From Ferranicluibacter quercicola (GTDB lineage: Bacteria; Pseudomonadota; Alphaproteobacteria; Rhizobiales; Rhizobiaceae): a stretch of DNA of 64,000 bases. The stretch lies in contig NZ_JAJOZR010000007.1 of NCBI RefSeq assembly GCF_021168455.1, positions 248,001 to 312,000 of the forward strand, written 5' to 3'. Positions 1 to 8,300 of the stretch are shown here, piece after piece. Within the stretch, counting starts at the first letter, position 1, and every line of letters starts with the position of its first letter. The position numbers and the translations under genes are program-made. The notes beneath the pieces were generated by a model. That model saw only the letters and a list, made by a program, of their open reading frames with translations, had not been told where the DNA came from and did no database searches.

Positions 1-722
1 CAGCCGGGATAGTAGTAATAGGGTGCGACCTTGTAGAAGCCGAGCTTCTCGTCGTCATAGGGGCCGACCCATTCCGCCGCGTCGATCGTGCCCTTTTCGA
101 GCGAAGGATAGATGTCGCCGCCGGCGATTTGCTGCGGCACGACGCCAAGCGTCTGCATGACCTTGCCGGCAAAGCCGCCGACACGCATCTTCAGGCCCTG
201 CAGGTCGGCAACGGTCTTGATCTCCTTGCGGAACCAGCCGCCCATCTGCACGCCGGTATTGCCGCCGGGATAGGCGACCAGACCCTGCGGCGCCAGGAAC
301 TCGTTGAACATGTCGATGCCGCCGCCGTGATACTGCCAGGCATTGTGGCCACGCGCGTTGAGCGCGAAGGGAACGGCGGCGCCCAGCGCCCAGACCGGGT
401 CCTTGCCCCAGTAGTAATAGGAAACCGTGTGGCAGGCCTCGACGGTGCCGGATGCCGCCGCATCCGCCGCCTGCAGGCCGGGAACGATCTCGCCGGCCGC
501 AAAGACCTGGATCTGGAAATTGCCGTCGGTCGCCTCGGACACGTATTTCGCGATAACCTCGGCACCGCCATAGATCGTGTCGAGCGATTTCGGGAAGGAC
601 GACGTCAGTCGCCAGGAGACTTTCGGTGTGGTCTGCGCGATGGCGGGTGCTGCCAGAACGGTTGCAGCGGCGGCTCCCGCGCCGCCAATCCCTGCCCGGC
701 GAATAAATGAACGACGATCCAT
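1..722 (-). CDS. TRAP transporter solute-binding protein, TakP/FcbT1-like (partial, 3' end outside window)
   Basis: Periplasmic receptor of a tripartite ATP-independent (TRAP) importer, which would hand an organic acid to DctQ/DctM-type membrane partners lying beyond the left edge. About 240 codons are visible. The protein opens MDRRSFIRRAG followed by an Ala/Gly-rich stretch ending APAIAQ, which reads as a twin-arginine (Tat) signal peptide. The mature part (VSWRLTSSFPKSLDTIYGGA, then MGGWFRKEIKTVADLQGLKM and a WVGPYDDEKLGFY segment) resembles the COG4663 mannitol/chloroaromatic TRAP receptors, whose characterised member TakP binds 2-oxo acids. The ATG at 722 is preceded by a strong purine-rich ribosome site (AGGAGGAGGGACAGGAC). 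The substrate cannot be told from sequence. Confidence 0.85.
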   Translation of the reverse strand, partial: MDRRSFIRRAGIGGAGAAAATVLAAPAIAQTTPKVSWRLTSSFPKSLDTIYGGAEVIAKYVSEATDGNFQIQVFAAGEIVPGLQAADAAASGTVEACHTVSYYYWGKDPVWALGAAVPFALNARGHNAWQYHGGGIDMFNEFLAPQGLVAYPGGNTGVQMGGWFRKEIKTVADLQGLKMRVGGFAGKVMQTLGVVPQQIAGGDIYPSLEKGTIDAAEWVGPYDDEKLGFYKVAPYYYYPG

Positions 723-1079
723 GTCCTGTCCCTCCTCCTGTCGCAGTCAGCCGGTAGAATGCCGGTCTGTCCTCCCTGCGCGCGCCCTTGCAGGCATCCG
801 ATCCCACACGCGGTTTCCCTCGATGGACCGCCTGCCCGAACAGGAGATTACACGCCCCGGTCGCCGTGTCCAGCAAAGGCGGCGCGCGGTCCGTTCGACT
901 TTCGCAGCAATTCAACTTTCGCAGCAAAGGGAGACAGGTCCATGACGACGACAGGTTTTCTGCAGGTGCACCATTACCGGCAATAATTTTCCCGCAGGGT
1001 CGGACAACCGGTGATAGCCGACCTCGGCCAGGCGATGACACGCCCCTATGATGCCCCTATCAACAGACCGGAGACTTGC
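723..1079. other. divergent intergenic region, TRAP receptor / sbp
   Basis: 357 bases between two divergent binding-protein genes. It must hold both promoters. I see the strong ribosome site of the TRAP gene at its left edge and a TATGAT hexamer at 1048-1053 upstream of sbp, but no convincing -35 box to go with it. No small gene is supported here. Confidence 0.5.
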
Positions 1080-2057
1080 ATGAAACGCTTCCTTCTGATC
1101 GGTGCCGCCCTTGCCGCACTGACCGCTTCCGCCCATGCCGACGACAAGCTGCTGAACGCCTCCTACGATATCTCGCGGGAGCTGTTCGAAAAGGTCAACG
1201 AAGCCTTCGTCGCCAAGCATCCCGGCGTCACGGTCGACCAGTCGCATGGCGGATCGTCGAAGCAGGCGCGCGCCATTCTGGAAGGTCTGGAAGCCGATGT
1301 CGTCACGTTCAACCAGGTGATCGACATCGACGCCCTCGTGAAGGGCGACTTCGTCACCGACGACTGGAAGACGGATTTCCCGAACAACGCCTCGCCCTAC
1401 TTTTCCTTCCCGGCCTTCCTCGTGCGGGAGGGCAACCCGAAGGGCATCAAGGACTGGAGCGACCTCGTCCGGGACGACGTCAAGGTCATCTTCCCCAATC
1501 CGAAAACCTCCGGCAATGCGCGCTACACCTATCTCGCAGCCCTCGCCTTCGCCAAGGAGACCTTCAAGGACGATCCGGCCAAGGTAGACGCGTTCATCGC
1601 CAAGCTGTTCGACAATGTCCCCGTGTTCGACACCGGCGGCCGCGCCGCCACCACGACCTTCGTGGAGCGCGAGACCGGCGACGTGCTGATCACCTTCGAG
1701 GCGGAAACCAAGGGCATCGCCAAGGAATTCGGCGAGGACAAGTTCGACATCGTCGTTCCCTCGGTCAGCCTGCTCGCGGAATTCCCGGTCGCCGTGGTCG
1801 ACAAGGTCGTGGACAAGCATGGGACGCGCGATCTCGCGAAATCCTATCTCGACTTCCTCTACACGCCCGAAGGCCAGACGATTCTTGCCGAGAACGGCAA
1901 CCGCGTGAACGACGCGACCATTGCGGCGAAGTTCAAGGACCAGTTCCCGGACGTCCGCCTTCTCAAGGTCGAGGACGTGTTCGGCGGATGGGCGAACGTG
2001 AAGAAGGAAGAGTTCGCCGAAGGCGGCCATCTCGACAAACTTTACGGCAGCCGTTGA
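1080..2057 (+). CDS. sbp: sulfate-binding periplasmic protein, copy 1
   Basis: Periplasmic binding protein of a CysTWA sulfate/thiosulfate ABC importer, 325 aa. A Sec signal peptide (MKRFLLIGAALAALTASAHA) precedes the mature protein. Family signatures are LLNASYDISRELF near residue 24, DQSHGGSSKQARAILEGLEA near residue 55, and the PNPKTSGNARYTYLAA stretch that contributes to the anion pocket. The frame is open upstream to 1011, but the signal peptide begins at the ATG at 1080, behind GGAG. The gene leads sbp-cysT-cysW-cysA and is separated from cysT by 172 bases holding a strong hairpin. The second Sbp of the window (55717-56742) is clearly homologous but divergent, so this is not a recent duplication. 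Confidence 0.93.
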   Translation: MKRFLLIGAALAALTASAHADDKLLNASYDISRELFEKVNEAFVAKHPGVTVDQSHGGSSKQARAILEGLEADVVTFNQVIDIDALVKGDFVTDDWKTDFPNNASPYFSFPAFLVREGNPKGIKDWSDLVRDDVKVIFPNPKTSGNARYTYLAALAFAKETFKDDPAKVDAFIAKLFDNVPVFDTGGRAATTTFVERETGDVLITFEAETKGIAKEFGEDKFDIVVPSVSLLAEFPVAVVDKVVDKHGTRDLAKSYLDFLYTPEGQTILAENGNRVNDATIAAKFKDQFPDVRLLKVEDVFGGWANVKKEEFAEGGHLDKLYGSR

Positions 2058-2081
2058 TCGCAGGGCCGATCTATGGAAAAC

Positions 2082-2119
2082 GGAAGCCGCGGCGGGACAC
2101 GACGTCCCCCGCGGCTTCC
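2082..2119 (+). promoter_or_regulatory. strong hairpin between sbp and cysT
   Basis: An 11-bp perfect stem (GGAAGCCGCGG at 2082-2092 with CCGCGGCTTCC at 2109-2119) continues, after a one-base bulge, as a 5-bp stem (GGGAC/GTCCC) closed by a five-base loop. No U-run follows, so it is unlikely to be a full terminator. In binding-protein transporter operons such hairpins usually protect the upstream mRNA so that the binding protein is made in excess over the permease; that role is inferred. Confidence 0.7.
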
Positions 2120-2229
2120 ATCCGTTTGCAGCCTGCCCCATCGTCACCCGTGATGACCAGGCTGCGGCCCATGAACGACCGCAGGACGGCCTCCGCCGCG
2201 CCCGCGACCTGACAGAAAGAGGACCGGCC

Positions 2230-3051
2230 TTGGCTCGGCGCATTCTTCCCGGCTTGCCGCTGACCCTCGGCATCACGCTGGTCTATGTCGCCGTGATCGT
2301 GGTGCTGCCGCTCGGCGCGCTGATCTTCAAGGCGGCCAGCCTCGGTCCGGGCGATTACTGGACGATCGTCTCCTCCGACCGTGCCGTCGCCAGCTATCGC
2401 GTGACGCTGCTCTGCGCTGCCGCCGCGACCGCCTTCAACCTCGTCTTCGGCATGGCGCTCGCCTGGGTCATCGTGCGCTATCGCTTCCCCGGCCGCCGCA
2501 TCGTCGATGCGCTGGTGGATCTGCCCTTCGCGCTTCCGACCGCGGTGGCGGGCATCGCGCTGACGACGCTGTTTGCGAGCAACGGCTGGTTCGGCAGTGC
2601 CTTGTCGAGCCTTGGCATCAAGGTCGCCTACACCCCCCTCGGCATCATCATCGCCATGGCCTTCACCAGCCTGCCCTTCATCGTGCGCACGGTGCAGCCG
2701 GTGCTGGAAGAGCTCGACGGCGCGCTGGAAGAGGCCGCACAAACGCTGGGCGCGAGCGATGGCGAGATCTTCGCCAAGGTGCTGCTGCCGCAGCTCTTCC
2801 CCGCCCTCCTCGCCGGCCTGTCGCTGTCCTTCGCCCGCAGTCTCGGGGAGTTCGGCGCCATCATCTTCATCGCCGGCAATCAGCCCTACGAGACGGAAAT
2901 CACCGCCCTCCTCGCCTTCATCCGGTTGGAGGAATACGACTACCCCGCCTCCGCCGCCATCGCCTCCGTCATGCTCATGGCCGCGTTCCTGATGCTCGCG
3001 ATCACCAATATCCTGCAGACCCGCGCCATGCGCTACACGGTGAAGGGCTGA
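2230..3051 (+). CDS. cysT: sulfate ABC transporter permease CysT, copy 1
   Basis: Inner-membrane permease, 273 aa, which with CysW forms the channel of the sulfate importer. Hydrophobic segments are regularly spaced, and the CysT signature VDLPFALPTAVAGIALTTLF and the coupling segment EEAAQTLGASDGEIFAKVLL (the EAA loop that docks on CysA) are intact. I take the TTG at 2230 as start, behind GAAAGAGGA; no ATG lies close upstream in this frame. CysW starts two bases after the stop. Identity to the second CysT (56749-57606) is high across the core. Confidence 0.93.
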   Translation: MARRILPGLPLTLGITLVYVAVIVVLPLGALIFKAASLGPGDYWTIVSSDRAVASYRVTLLCAAAATAFNLVFGMALAWVIVRYRFPGRRIVDALVDLPFALPTAVAGIALTTLFASNGWFGSALSSLGIKVAYTPLGIIIAMAFTSLPFIVRTVQPVLEELDGALEEAAQTLGASDGEIFAKVLLPQLFPALLAGLSLSFARSLGEFGAIIFIAGNQPYETEITALLAFIRLEEYDYPASAAIASVMLMAAFLMLAITNILQTRAMRYTVKG

Positions 3052-3053
3052 CC

Positions 3054-3956
3054 ATGACCCGGACGAAAACCCGCCGCCCGCCGCGCATCGGCGAAAAGCC
3101 GCTCTTTCGCAACGCCCTCATCACGGTCGTTCTGGTGCTGGTCGCACTGGTCATTGTCGCCCCGCTCGCCATCATCGGCGTGCAGGCCTTCTCCAAGGGC
3201 GCGGCGTTCTTCGCAAAATCGATCACCGACCGCGACACCGTGCACGCGATCTGGATGACGGCGCTGACGGCGCTGATCGCCGTTCCCATCAACACCATCT
3301 TCGGCGTGGCCGCCGCCTGGGCCATCACCAAGTTCGACTTTCCCGGACGCCGCCTGCTGCTCGTCGTCATCGAGATCCCCTTCTCGGTCTCCCCGATCGT
3401 CGCCGGCGTCGCCTACCTCTTCGTCTACGGCCTTCAGGGCCTGTTCGGCGAGACGCTGCAATCGGCCGACATGAAGATCCTCTTCGCCTTGCCCGGCATC
3501 GTGCTCGCCAGCCTCTTCGTCACCGCCCCCTTCGTCGCCCGCGAACTCATTCCGCTGATGCAGGCGCAGGGACGCGATCTGGAGGAGGCCGCGACCTCGC
3601 TCGGCGCCAGCGGCTGGCGGACATTCGTCTCGGTCACGCTGCCCAACATCAAATGGGCGCTGCTCTACGGCGTCATCCTGTGCAATTCCCGCGTCATGGG
3701 GGAATTCGGCGCCGTCTCGGTGGTCTCCGGCAATATCCGCGGCCAGACCAATACGCTGCCGCTGCATATCGAGCTGCTCTACCACGACTATAACGCGGTC
3801 GGCGCCTTTGCCGCCGCCTCGATCCTTGCCAGCCTCGCCATCGTGACGCTGATCGCCAAGGTCGCACTGGAGCGCCGCGGCGCCGGCCGCGTCCGGCGGC
3901 CGGCATTGGCGGGTCCGACCCTTGAAACGACTGAACCGGGGATATCCAAGCCGTGA
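3054..3956 (+). CDS. cysW: sulfate ABC transporter permease CysW, copy 1
   Basis: Second membrane subunit of the sulfate importer, 300 aa. It has a charged N-terminus (MTRTKTRRPPRIGEKP), several membrane segments, the CysW signature EIPFSVSPIVAGVAYLFVYG, and the EAA loop EEAATSLGASGWRTFVSVTL. The C-terminal tail runs into cysA: its TGA overlaps the GTG start of cysA, so the two are probably translationally coupled. CysT-CysW heterodimers with CysA2 and Sbp are the established architecture of this family. Confidence 0.93.
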   Translation: MTRTKTRRPPRIGEKPLFRNALITVVLVLVALVIVAPLAIIGVQAFSKGAAFFAKSITDRDTVHAIWMTALTALIAVPINTIFGVAAAWAITKFDFPGRRLLLVVIEIPFSVSPIVAGVAYLFVYGLQGLFGETLQSADMKILFALPGIVLASLFVTAPFVARELIPLMQAQGRDLEEAATSLGASGWRTFVSVTLPNIKWALLYGVILCNSRVMGEFGAVSVVSGNIRGQTNTLPLHIELLYHDYNAVGAFAAASILASLAIVTLIAKVALERRGAGRVRRPALAGPTLETTEPGISKP

Positions 3957-4981
3957 AGATCCGCCTCGATACGATCGTCAAGACCTTCGACACCTTCCGT
4001 GCCGTTCACGGCGTCTCGCTGGAGATCGAAAGCGGCGAGCTGGTCGCTTTGCTCGGCCCTTCGGGCTCCGGCAAGACGACGATCCTGCGCATGGTCGCAG
4101 GCCTCGAATATCCCGATGAGGGCGCGATCTATTTCGGTGAGGAGAACGCCACCGACATCGAGGTCCGCCACCGCGGCGTCGGCTTCGTGTTCCAGCATTA
4201 TGCGCTCTTTCCGCACATGACGATCGGCGAGAACATCGCCTTCGGCATGAAGGTCTCCAAGACCCGCCGCTCGACGGCCGAGATCACGGAGCGCGTGGCC
4301 GACCTCCTCAAGCTGGTCCAGCTCGACGGGCTGAAGGATCGCTTCCCCGCGCAGATCTCCGGCGGCCAGCGACAACGCGTGGCGCTGGCGCGCGCGCTCG
4401 CGGTCGATCCGAAGGTGCTGCTGCTCGACGAACCGTTCGGCGCGCTCGACGCCAATGTGCGGCGCGACCTTCGTCGCTGGCTGCGCAAGATCCACGAGGA
4501 GCTCGGCATCACCACGCTCTTCGTCACCCACGATCAGGCCGAAGCGCTCGATCTCGCCGATCGCGTCGTCATCCTCGACAAGGGCCGGATCGTGCAGACC
4601 GGCACGCCGGAAGAGGTCTGCCGCGCGCCGGAAAATGCCTTTGTGATGAATTTCCTCGGCGATGCCAACCGCTTGAGGGCGACGGTGACGGCCGGTCGCG
4701 CCAGCGTCAACGAGGTCCTGTTCGATGCGGCGGGCGTGCCCGACGGTCCGGCGGAGGTGTTCTTCCGCCCCGCCGACGTCATCTGGCGCGAGGACGGCGC
4801 CGGCATCCCCGCCGTCATCCTGCGCGTCATCGATCGCCCGGATTCCAAGCGCATCCTCGCCGTGACCGCAGACGGCCAGCATGTCGAGTTCGACACCGCG
4901 CCGGAATTTCCCTTCCGCACGACGGCCCGCGGCACGCTGGAAATCCTGCGCCCACGCGTGTTCGCCACCACGACGGCGTGA
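3953..4981 (+). CDS. cysA: sulfate ABC transporter ATP-binding protein CysA, copy 1
   Basis: Cytoplasmic ATPase that powers sulfate import, 342 aa. Walker A GPSGSGKTT (near residue 37), the Q-loop in FVFQHYALFPHM, ABC signature ISGGQRQR, Walker B VLLLDEPFGALD and the switch histidine in FVTHDQAEAL are all present, followed by a C-terminal regulatory domain typical of CysA/MalK ATPases. The start is a GTG that overlaps the cysW stop (GTGA). A GC-rich hairpin lies just downstream, so the operon ends here. Confidence 0.93.
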   Translation: MKIRLDTIVKTFDTFRAVHGVSLEIESGELVALLGPSGSGKTTILRMVAGLEYPDEGAIYFGEENATDIEVRHRGVGFVFQHYALFPHMTIGENIAFGMKVSKTRRSTAEITERVADLLKLVQLDGLKDRFPAQISGGQRQRVALARALAVDPKVLLLDEPFGALDANVRRDLRRWLRKIHEELGITTLFVTHDQAEALDLADRVVILDKGRIVQTGTPEEVCRAPENAFVMNFLGDANRLRATVTAGRASVNEVLFDAAGVPDGPAEVFFRPADVIWREDGAGIPAVILRVIDRPDSKRILAVTADGQHVEFDTAPEFPFRTTARGTLEILRPRVFATTTA

Positions 4982-4996
4982 GGCGGAGGCTCGGCA

Positions 4997-5015
4997 AGCC
5001 GGCACGGGGCCGGCT
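4997..5015 (+). terminator. hairpin after cysA
   Basis: AGCCGGC pairs with GCCGGCT around a five-base loop, between the convergent cysA and aldo/keto reductase genes. The tail CGCCCATTCTT is only weakly T-rich, so termination efficiency is uncertain. Confidence 0.5.
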
Positions 5016-5032
5016 CGCCCATTCTTAAGCCC

Positions 5033-6064
5033 TCAGGCCCGTTCGGCGGACTTGGCCCAGAGGTTGATGTCGGCCTCGCGGGCATAGGTGTCGATCTCGG
5101 CCAGTTCCTCGGCCGTGAACGCCAGATTGTCGATCGCCTTGACGCAATCCACGATCTGCGACGTCTTGCTGGCGCCGATCAGCGCCGACGTCACGCGTCC
5201 GCCGCGCAGCACCCAGGCGATCGCCATTTGCGCGAGCGTCTGGCCGCGACGGGTGGCGATCTCGTTGAGCTTGCGGACGTTGTCGATGACCTCCGGGCGG
5301 ATGAGGCGCTGGTTGAGATAGTGGTTCAGCGCAGCGCGGCTGTCGTCGGGAATACCGTTCAGATACTTCGTCGTCAGCATGCCCTGCGCCAGCGGCGAGA
5401 ACACGATGGAACCGACGCCGAGATCCTCGACCGTGTCCAGCAGGCCGTCATCCTCGACCCAGCGGTTGATCATGGAATAGCTCGGCTGGTGGATCAGGAG
5501 CGGCGTGCCGAGGTCCTTGAGGATCGCGGCCGCTTCGCGGGTCCGCTGCGAGTTGTAGGACGATATGCCGACATAGAGCGCCCGGCCGGAGCGGACGATA
5601 TGGTCGAGCGCGCCGCAGGTCTCTTCGAGCGGCGTCTCGGGATCGAAGCGGTGCGAGTAGAAGATATCGACATAGTCGAGACCCATGCGCTTCAGGCTCT
5701 GGTCGCAGGAGGCGATGAGATACTTGCGGCTGCCCCATTCGCCGTACGGACCCGGCCACATATCGTAGCCGGCCTTGGAGGAAATGATCATCTCGTCGCG
5801 ATAGGGCTTGAAGTCCTGCGCAAAGATCGCGCCGAAGGCCGTTTCGGCAGCGCCGTAGGGCGGGCCGTAATTGTTGGCGAGGTCGAAATGGGTGATGCCG
5901 AGATCGAAGGCCGTCTGGCACATCTCGCGCTTCAGCGCATGCGGCGTCGTTTCGCCGAACGTGTGCCACAGCCCGAACGAGATCGCCGGCAGCTTGAGAC
6001 CGGAGCGGCCGCAGCGGTTGTAGATCATCGTGTCGTAGCGGGTGTCGGCGGGATGCCAGGTCAT
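5033..6064 (-). CDS. aldo/keto reductase, L-glyceraldehyde-3-phosphate reductase-like (YghZ family)
   Basis: NADPH-dependent cytosolic reductase, 343 aa, TIM-barrel aldo/keto reductase fold. The catalytic tetrad regions are visible: HFDLANNYGPPYGAAE (Asp and Tyr, about residues 56-62), MIISSKAGYDMWPGPYG (Lys) and IFYSHRFDPETPLEE (His). The WPGPYGEWGSRKYL stretch is characteristic of the YghZ/GpR subgroup, which also resembles voltage-gated potassium channel beta subunits. Members reduce methylglyoxal and L-glyceraldehyde 3-phosphate. It is convergent with cysA and stands as a single gene; the upstream gap holds a palindromic repeat. Confidence 0.85.
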   Translation of the reverse strand: MTWHPADTRYDTMIYNRCGRSGLKLPAISFGLWHTFGETTPHALKREMCQTAFDLGITHFDLANNYGPPYGAAETAFGAIFAQDFKPYRDEMIISSKAGYDMWPGPYGEWGSRKYLIASCDQSLKRMGLDYVDIFYSHRFDPETPLEETCGALDHIVRSGRALYVGISSYNSQRTREAAAILKDLGTPLLIHQPSYSMINRWVEDDGLLDTVEDLGVGSIVFSPLAQGMLTTKYLNGIPDDSRAALNHYLNQRLIRPEVIDNVRKLNEIATRRGQTLAQMAIAWVLRGGRVTSALIGASKTSQIVDCVKAIDNLAFTAEELAEIDTYAREADINLWAKSAERA

Positions 6065-6160
6065 GGTGTTGTCCTCCGTTCGTCGGTGTTGGCGTGGTCT
6101 ATCGCAGAACGCCCGCTGCAGGAACCGCTACACGGATTTTGTTTGCGTCGGGGGTAAACC

Positions 6161-6301
6161 AGCCCCTCACCCTAATCCTCTCCCCGCTTGCGGGGAGAGG
6201 GGACGTGCCATGCGTGATGTTTTCATATGGAGCAGACGCAGTGCCACGAGTCCCTTCGCCCCGCCTGGCGGGGAGAAGGTCCCGGCAGGGGGATGAGGGG
6301 C
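6161..6301. repeat. rhizobial intergenic palindromic repeat (RIME-like), copy 1
   Basis: About 141 bases begin GCCCCTCACCCTAATCC and end GGATGAGGGGC. They contain two internal hairpins, CTCTCCCCGC-TT-GCGGGGAGAG and CTTCGCCCCGCC-TGGCGGGGAGAAG. The same modules recur in inverted orientation at 10833-10947. This matches the intergenic mosaic palindromes known from Rhizobium and relatives; RIME is the published name I would compare it with. It fills the gap between the aldo/keto reductase and the oxidoreductase gene. Confidence 0.8.
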
Positions 6302-6319
6302 GGCCCTGACCGTCGCCGT

Positions 6320-7453
6320 CTACCGCAGCAGCGCCCGCGCCGCCTCGATGCCGAGCGGGGCCGGCTGGGTGCAGGTGGTGGTGAGATCGACGAAGCGACC
6401 CTCGTCGCCCGACTTCAGGATCGAGACCATGACATCGACGCCGTGCAGGGTGCGCTCCAGCGAGCAGCGCGGGTCCCGGCCCTCGGTGATCGCCTGCGCC
6501 ATGTCGGCAAGGCCGGCCGTGCGGTAGTTCGCGAGCGGACCCTGCGCATGGTCCTGGTTCTCGACGGAGAACGGGTGATCCCAGCGCTCGACCGGCGAGA
6601 TCTCCTTGCCCTTGCCGCTGACCTCGACCTTGCCGCCGAAGAAGTTGGGGTCCGGCACGTAGAGCGAGCCCTCCGTGCCGTAGAGCTCCATATTCCCGTG
6701 GCGATGCGACCAGACGTCCCAGCTCGCCGTCAGCGTCACCGTCGCGCCGCTGTGGAATTCGAGGAGTGCGTGGATATTGGTCGGCGTCTTCACCGGGATG
6801 ACCTGCCCCTTGCGCGGCTCGCTCGAGATCGTGCGGGTCTTCGCCGCCTTGGAGGCAAGGGCCGCGACGCGCTTGATCGGGCCGATGAGGTTGATCAGGT
6901 TGGCGACGTAATAGGGCCCGAGATCGAGCACCGGACCGGCGCCCGGCAGGAAGAAGAAGTCCGGGTTCGGATGCCACATTTCCATGCCCGGGCTCATGAC
7001 GTGGCAGGTGCCGGAGGTCACGCGGCCGATACGGCCGCTATCGACCTGGGCGCGGGCCAGCTGATGCGCCCCGCCGAGAAACGTATCCGGCGCGCAGCAG
7101 ACCGTGAGGCCCTTCGCGGTCGCAAGCGAGCGAAGCGCCTCGCCCTGCTCCAGCGTCAGAACGAGCGGTTTTTCGGAATAGACATGCTTGCCCGCTTCCA
7201 GAATCTGTCTGGAGACGGGAAAATGCGCGTCCGGGATCGTCAGATTGACGACGATATCGATATCCGGGTTGGCGAGGAGGTCATCGATCGACTGCGCCTT
7301 GACGCCGTACTCGCCGGCCCGTGCTTCGGCCGCAGCCGGGTTGATGTCGGCGCAGGCGCGGATCTCGATGCCCTTGAACAGGGGCGCGAGCCGGAAATAG
7401 GTGGTGGAGATATTGCCGCATCCGATGATGCCGACGCCGAGATCCTGTGTCAT
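6320..7453 (-). CDS. Gfo/Idh/MocA family NAD(P)-dependent oxidoreductase
   Basis: Probable sugar or sugar-acid dehydrogenase, 377 aa. The N-terminal Rossmann fold starts VGIIGCGNISTTYF and carries the DIVVNLTIPDAHF strand and the EKPLVLTLEQG motif (EKP, the conserved lysine motif of the family). The C-terminal alpha/beta domain carries DLGPYYVANLINLIGPI. It is the last gene of the leftward mannoside operon, 30 bases after the isomerase gene. Genes of this family next to a TIM-barrel isomerase and a glycosidase usually act on a released or modified monosaccharide; the exact substrate is not readable from sequence. Confidence 0.85.
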   Translation of the reverse strand: MTQDLGVGIIGCGNISTTYFRLAPLFKGIEIRACADINPAAAEARAGEYGVKAQSIDDLLANPDIDIVVNLTIPDAHFPVSRQILEAGKHVYSEKPLVLTLEQGEALRSLATAKGLTVCCAPDTFLGGAHQLARAQVDSGRIGRVTSGTCHVMSPGMEMWHPNPDFFFLPGAGPVLDLGPYYVANLINLIGPIKRVAALASKAAKTRTISSEPRKGQVIPVKTPTNIHALLEFHSGATVTLTASWDVWSHRHGNMELYGTEGSLYVPDPNFFGGKVEVSGKGKEISPVERWDHPFSVENQDHAQGPLANYRTAGLADMAQAITEGRDPRCSLERTLHGVDVMVSILKSGDEGRFVDLTTTCTQPAPLGIEAARALLR

Positions 7454-7483
7454 GACGTATGTTCCTTTGAAAAGGTCGTGCTG

Positions 7484-8245
7484 TCAGAAGGTCTTGATAG
7501 AGGCGATGGAGCGCTCGGCCAGACGGGCAAGATCGCTCGGATTGTCGTGCTCGACGATGTAGGTCGTGGCCGGCGTCGCGGCGAGACGGGCGTAGAGCCC
7601 CTTCCAGTCGACCGTTCCATGTCCGACATCCGCCCAGCCGTCTTCGTCCGTATTCTCGCCGGCCGCGGCGATGTCCTTGACGTGAACCGCGGTGATGCGG
7701 TCGGCATAGCGGTCGATCCAGGCCAGTGGATCAGCACCGCCGCGGATCACCCAGGCGATGTCGGCTTCCCATTCGAGATCCGGGCCGCCCTCGAAGATCA
7801 GGTCCATCGGCACGGTGCCGTCCGGCAGGGCCTTGAATTCAAAGTCGTGATTGTGCCAGCCGAAACCGAGCCCGGCTGCCCGGACTTTCTCTCCGGCCTT
7901 CTGCAGCCGGGCACCGAAGGCCTTCCAGCCAGCCGCATCCGTCGGACGGTTTTCGGGCAGGACATAGGGGCAGTAGATCGTTTCGATGCCGAGTATCTTC
8001 GCGACTTCGATGGCGCGTTCCGGATGGCTCTCCAGCATGTCGAGGCTGAAATGCCCGGTCGGCATGGTCAGCCCGTTGCGGTCGAGATCGGCCTTCAGCG
8101 CCGTCACCGCGCTGTCGTCGTGATCGCCATAGAGCGCGCCATAGCCTTCGACCTGTGTATAGCCGGCCTTGGCCACGAGATGCAGGGCATCGGACAGCGG
8201 CGGAAAGTTGCGGGCGGAGTAGAGCTGGAAGCTGAGCGGTCTCAT
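7484..8245 (-). CDS. sugar phosphate isomerase/epimerase (xylose isomerase-like TIM barrel)
   Basis: 253-aa AP-endonuclease-2/xylose-isomerase-like TIM barrel. The strands MRPLSFQLYSARN, TQVEGYGALYGD, GLGFGWHNHDFEF and ITAVHVKDIAAAGENTDEDG carry the His, Glu and Asp ligands expected for a divalent metal site. I place the start at the ATG at 8245, which has AAAAAGGACAG six bases upstream; an ATG at 8263 adds six residues with no ribosome site. It lies between the beta-mannosidase and the Gfo/Idh oxidoreductase and probably works in series with the latter. Confidence 0.83.
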   Translation of the reverse strand: MRPLSFQLYSARNFPPLSDALHLVAKAGYTQVEGYGALYGDHDDSAVTALKADLDRNGLTMPTGHFSLDMLESHPERAIEVAKILGIETIYCPYVLPENRPTDAAGWKAFGARLQKAGEKVRAAGLGFGWHNHDFEFKALPDGTVPMDLIFEGGPDLEWEADIAWVIRGGADPLAWIDRYADRITAVHVKDIAAAGENTDEDGWADVGHGTVDWKGLYARLAATPATTYIVEHDNPSDLARLAERSIASIKTF

Positions 8246-8300
8246 GGGACTGTCCTTTTTCAAAAGAATGCGGGTCGATCTGCGGCTCCGTCGGGGAGCG

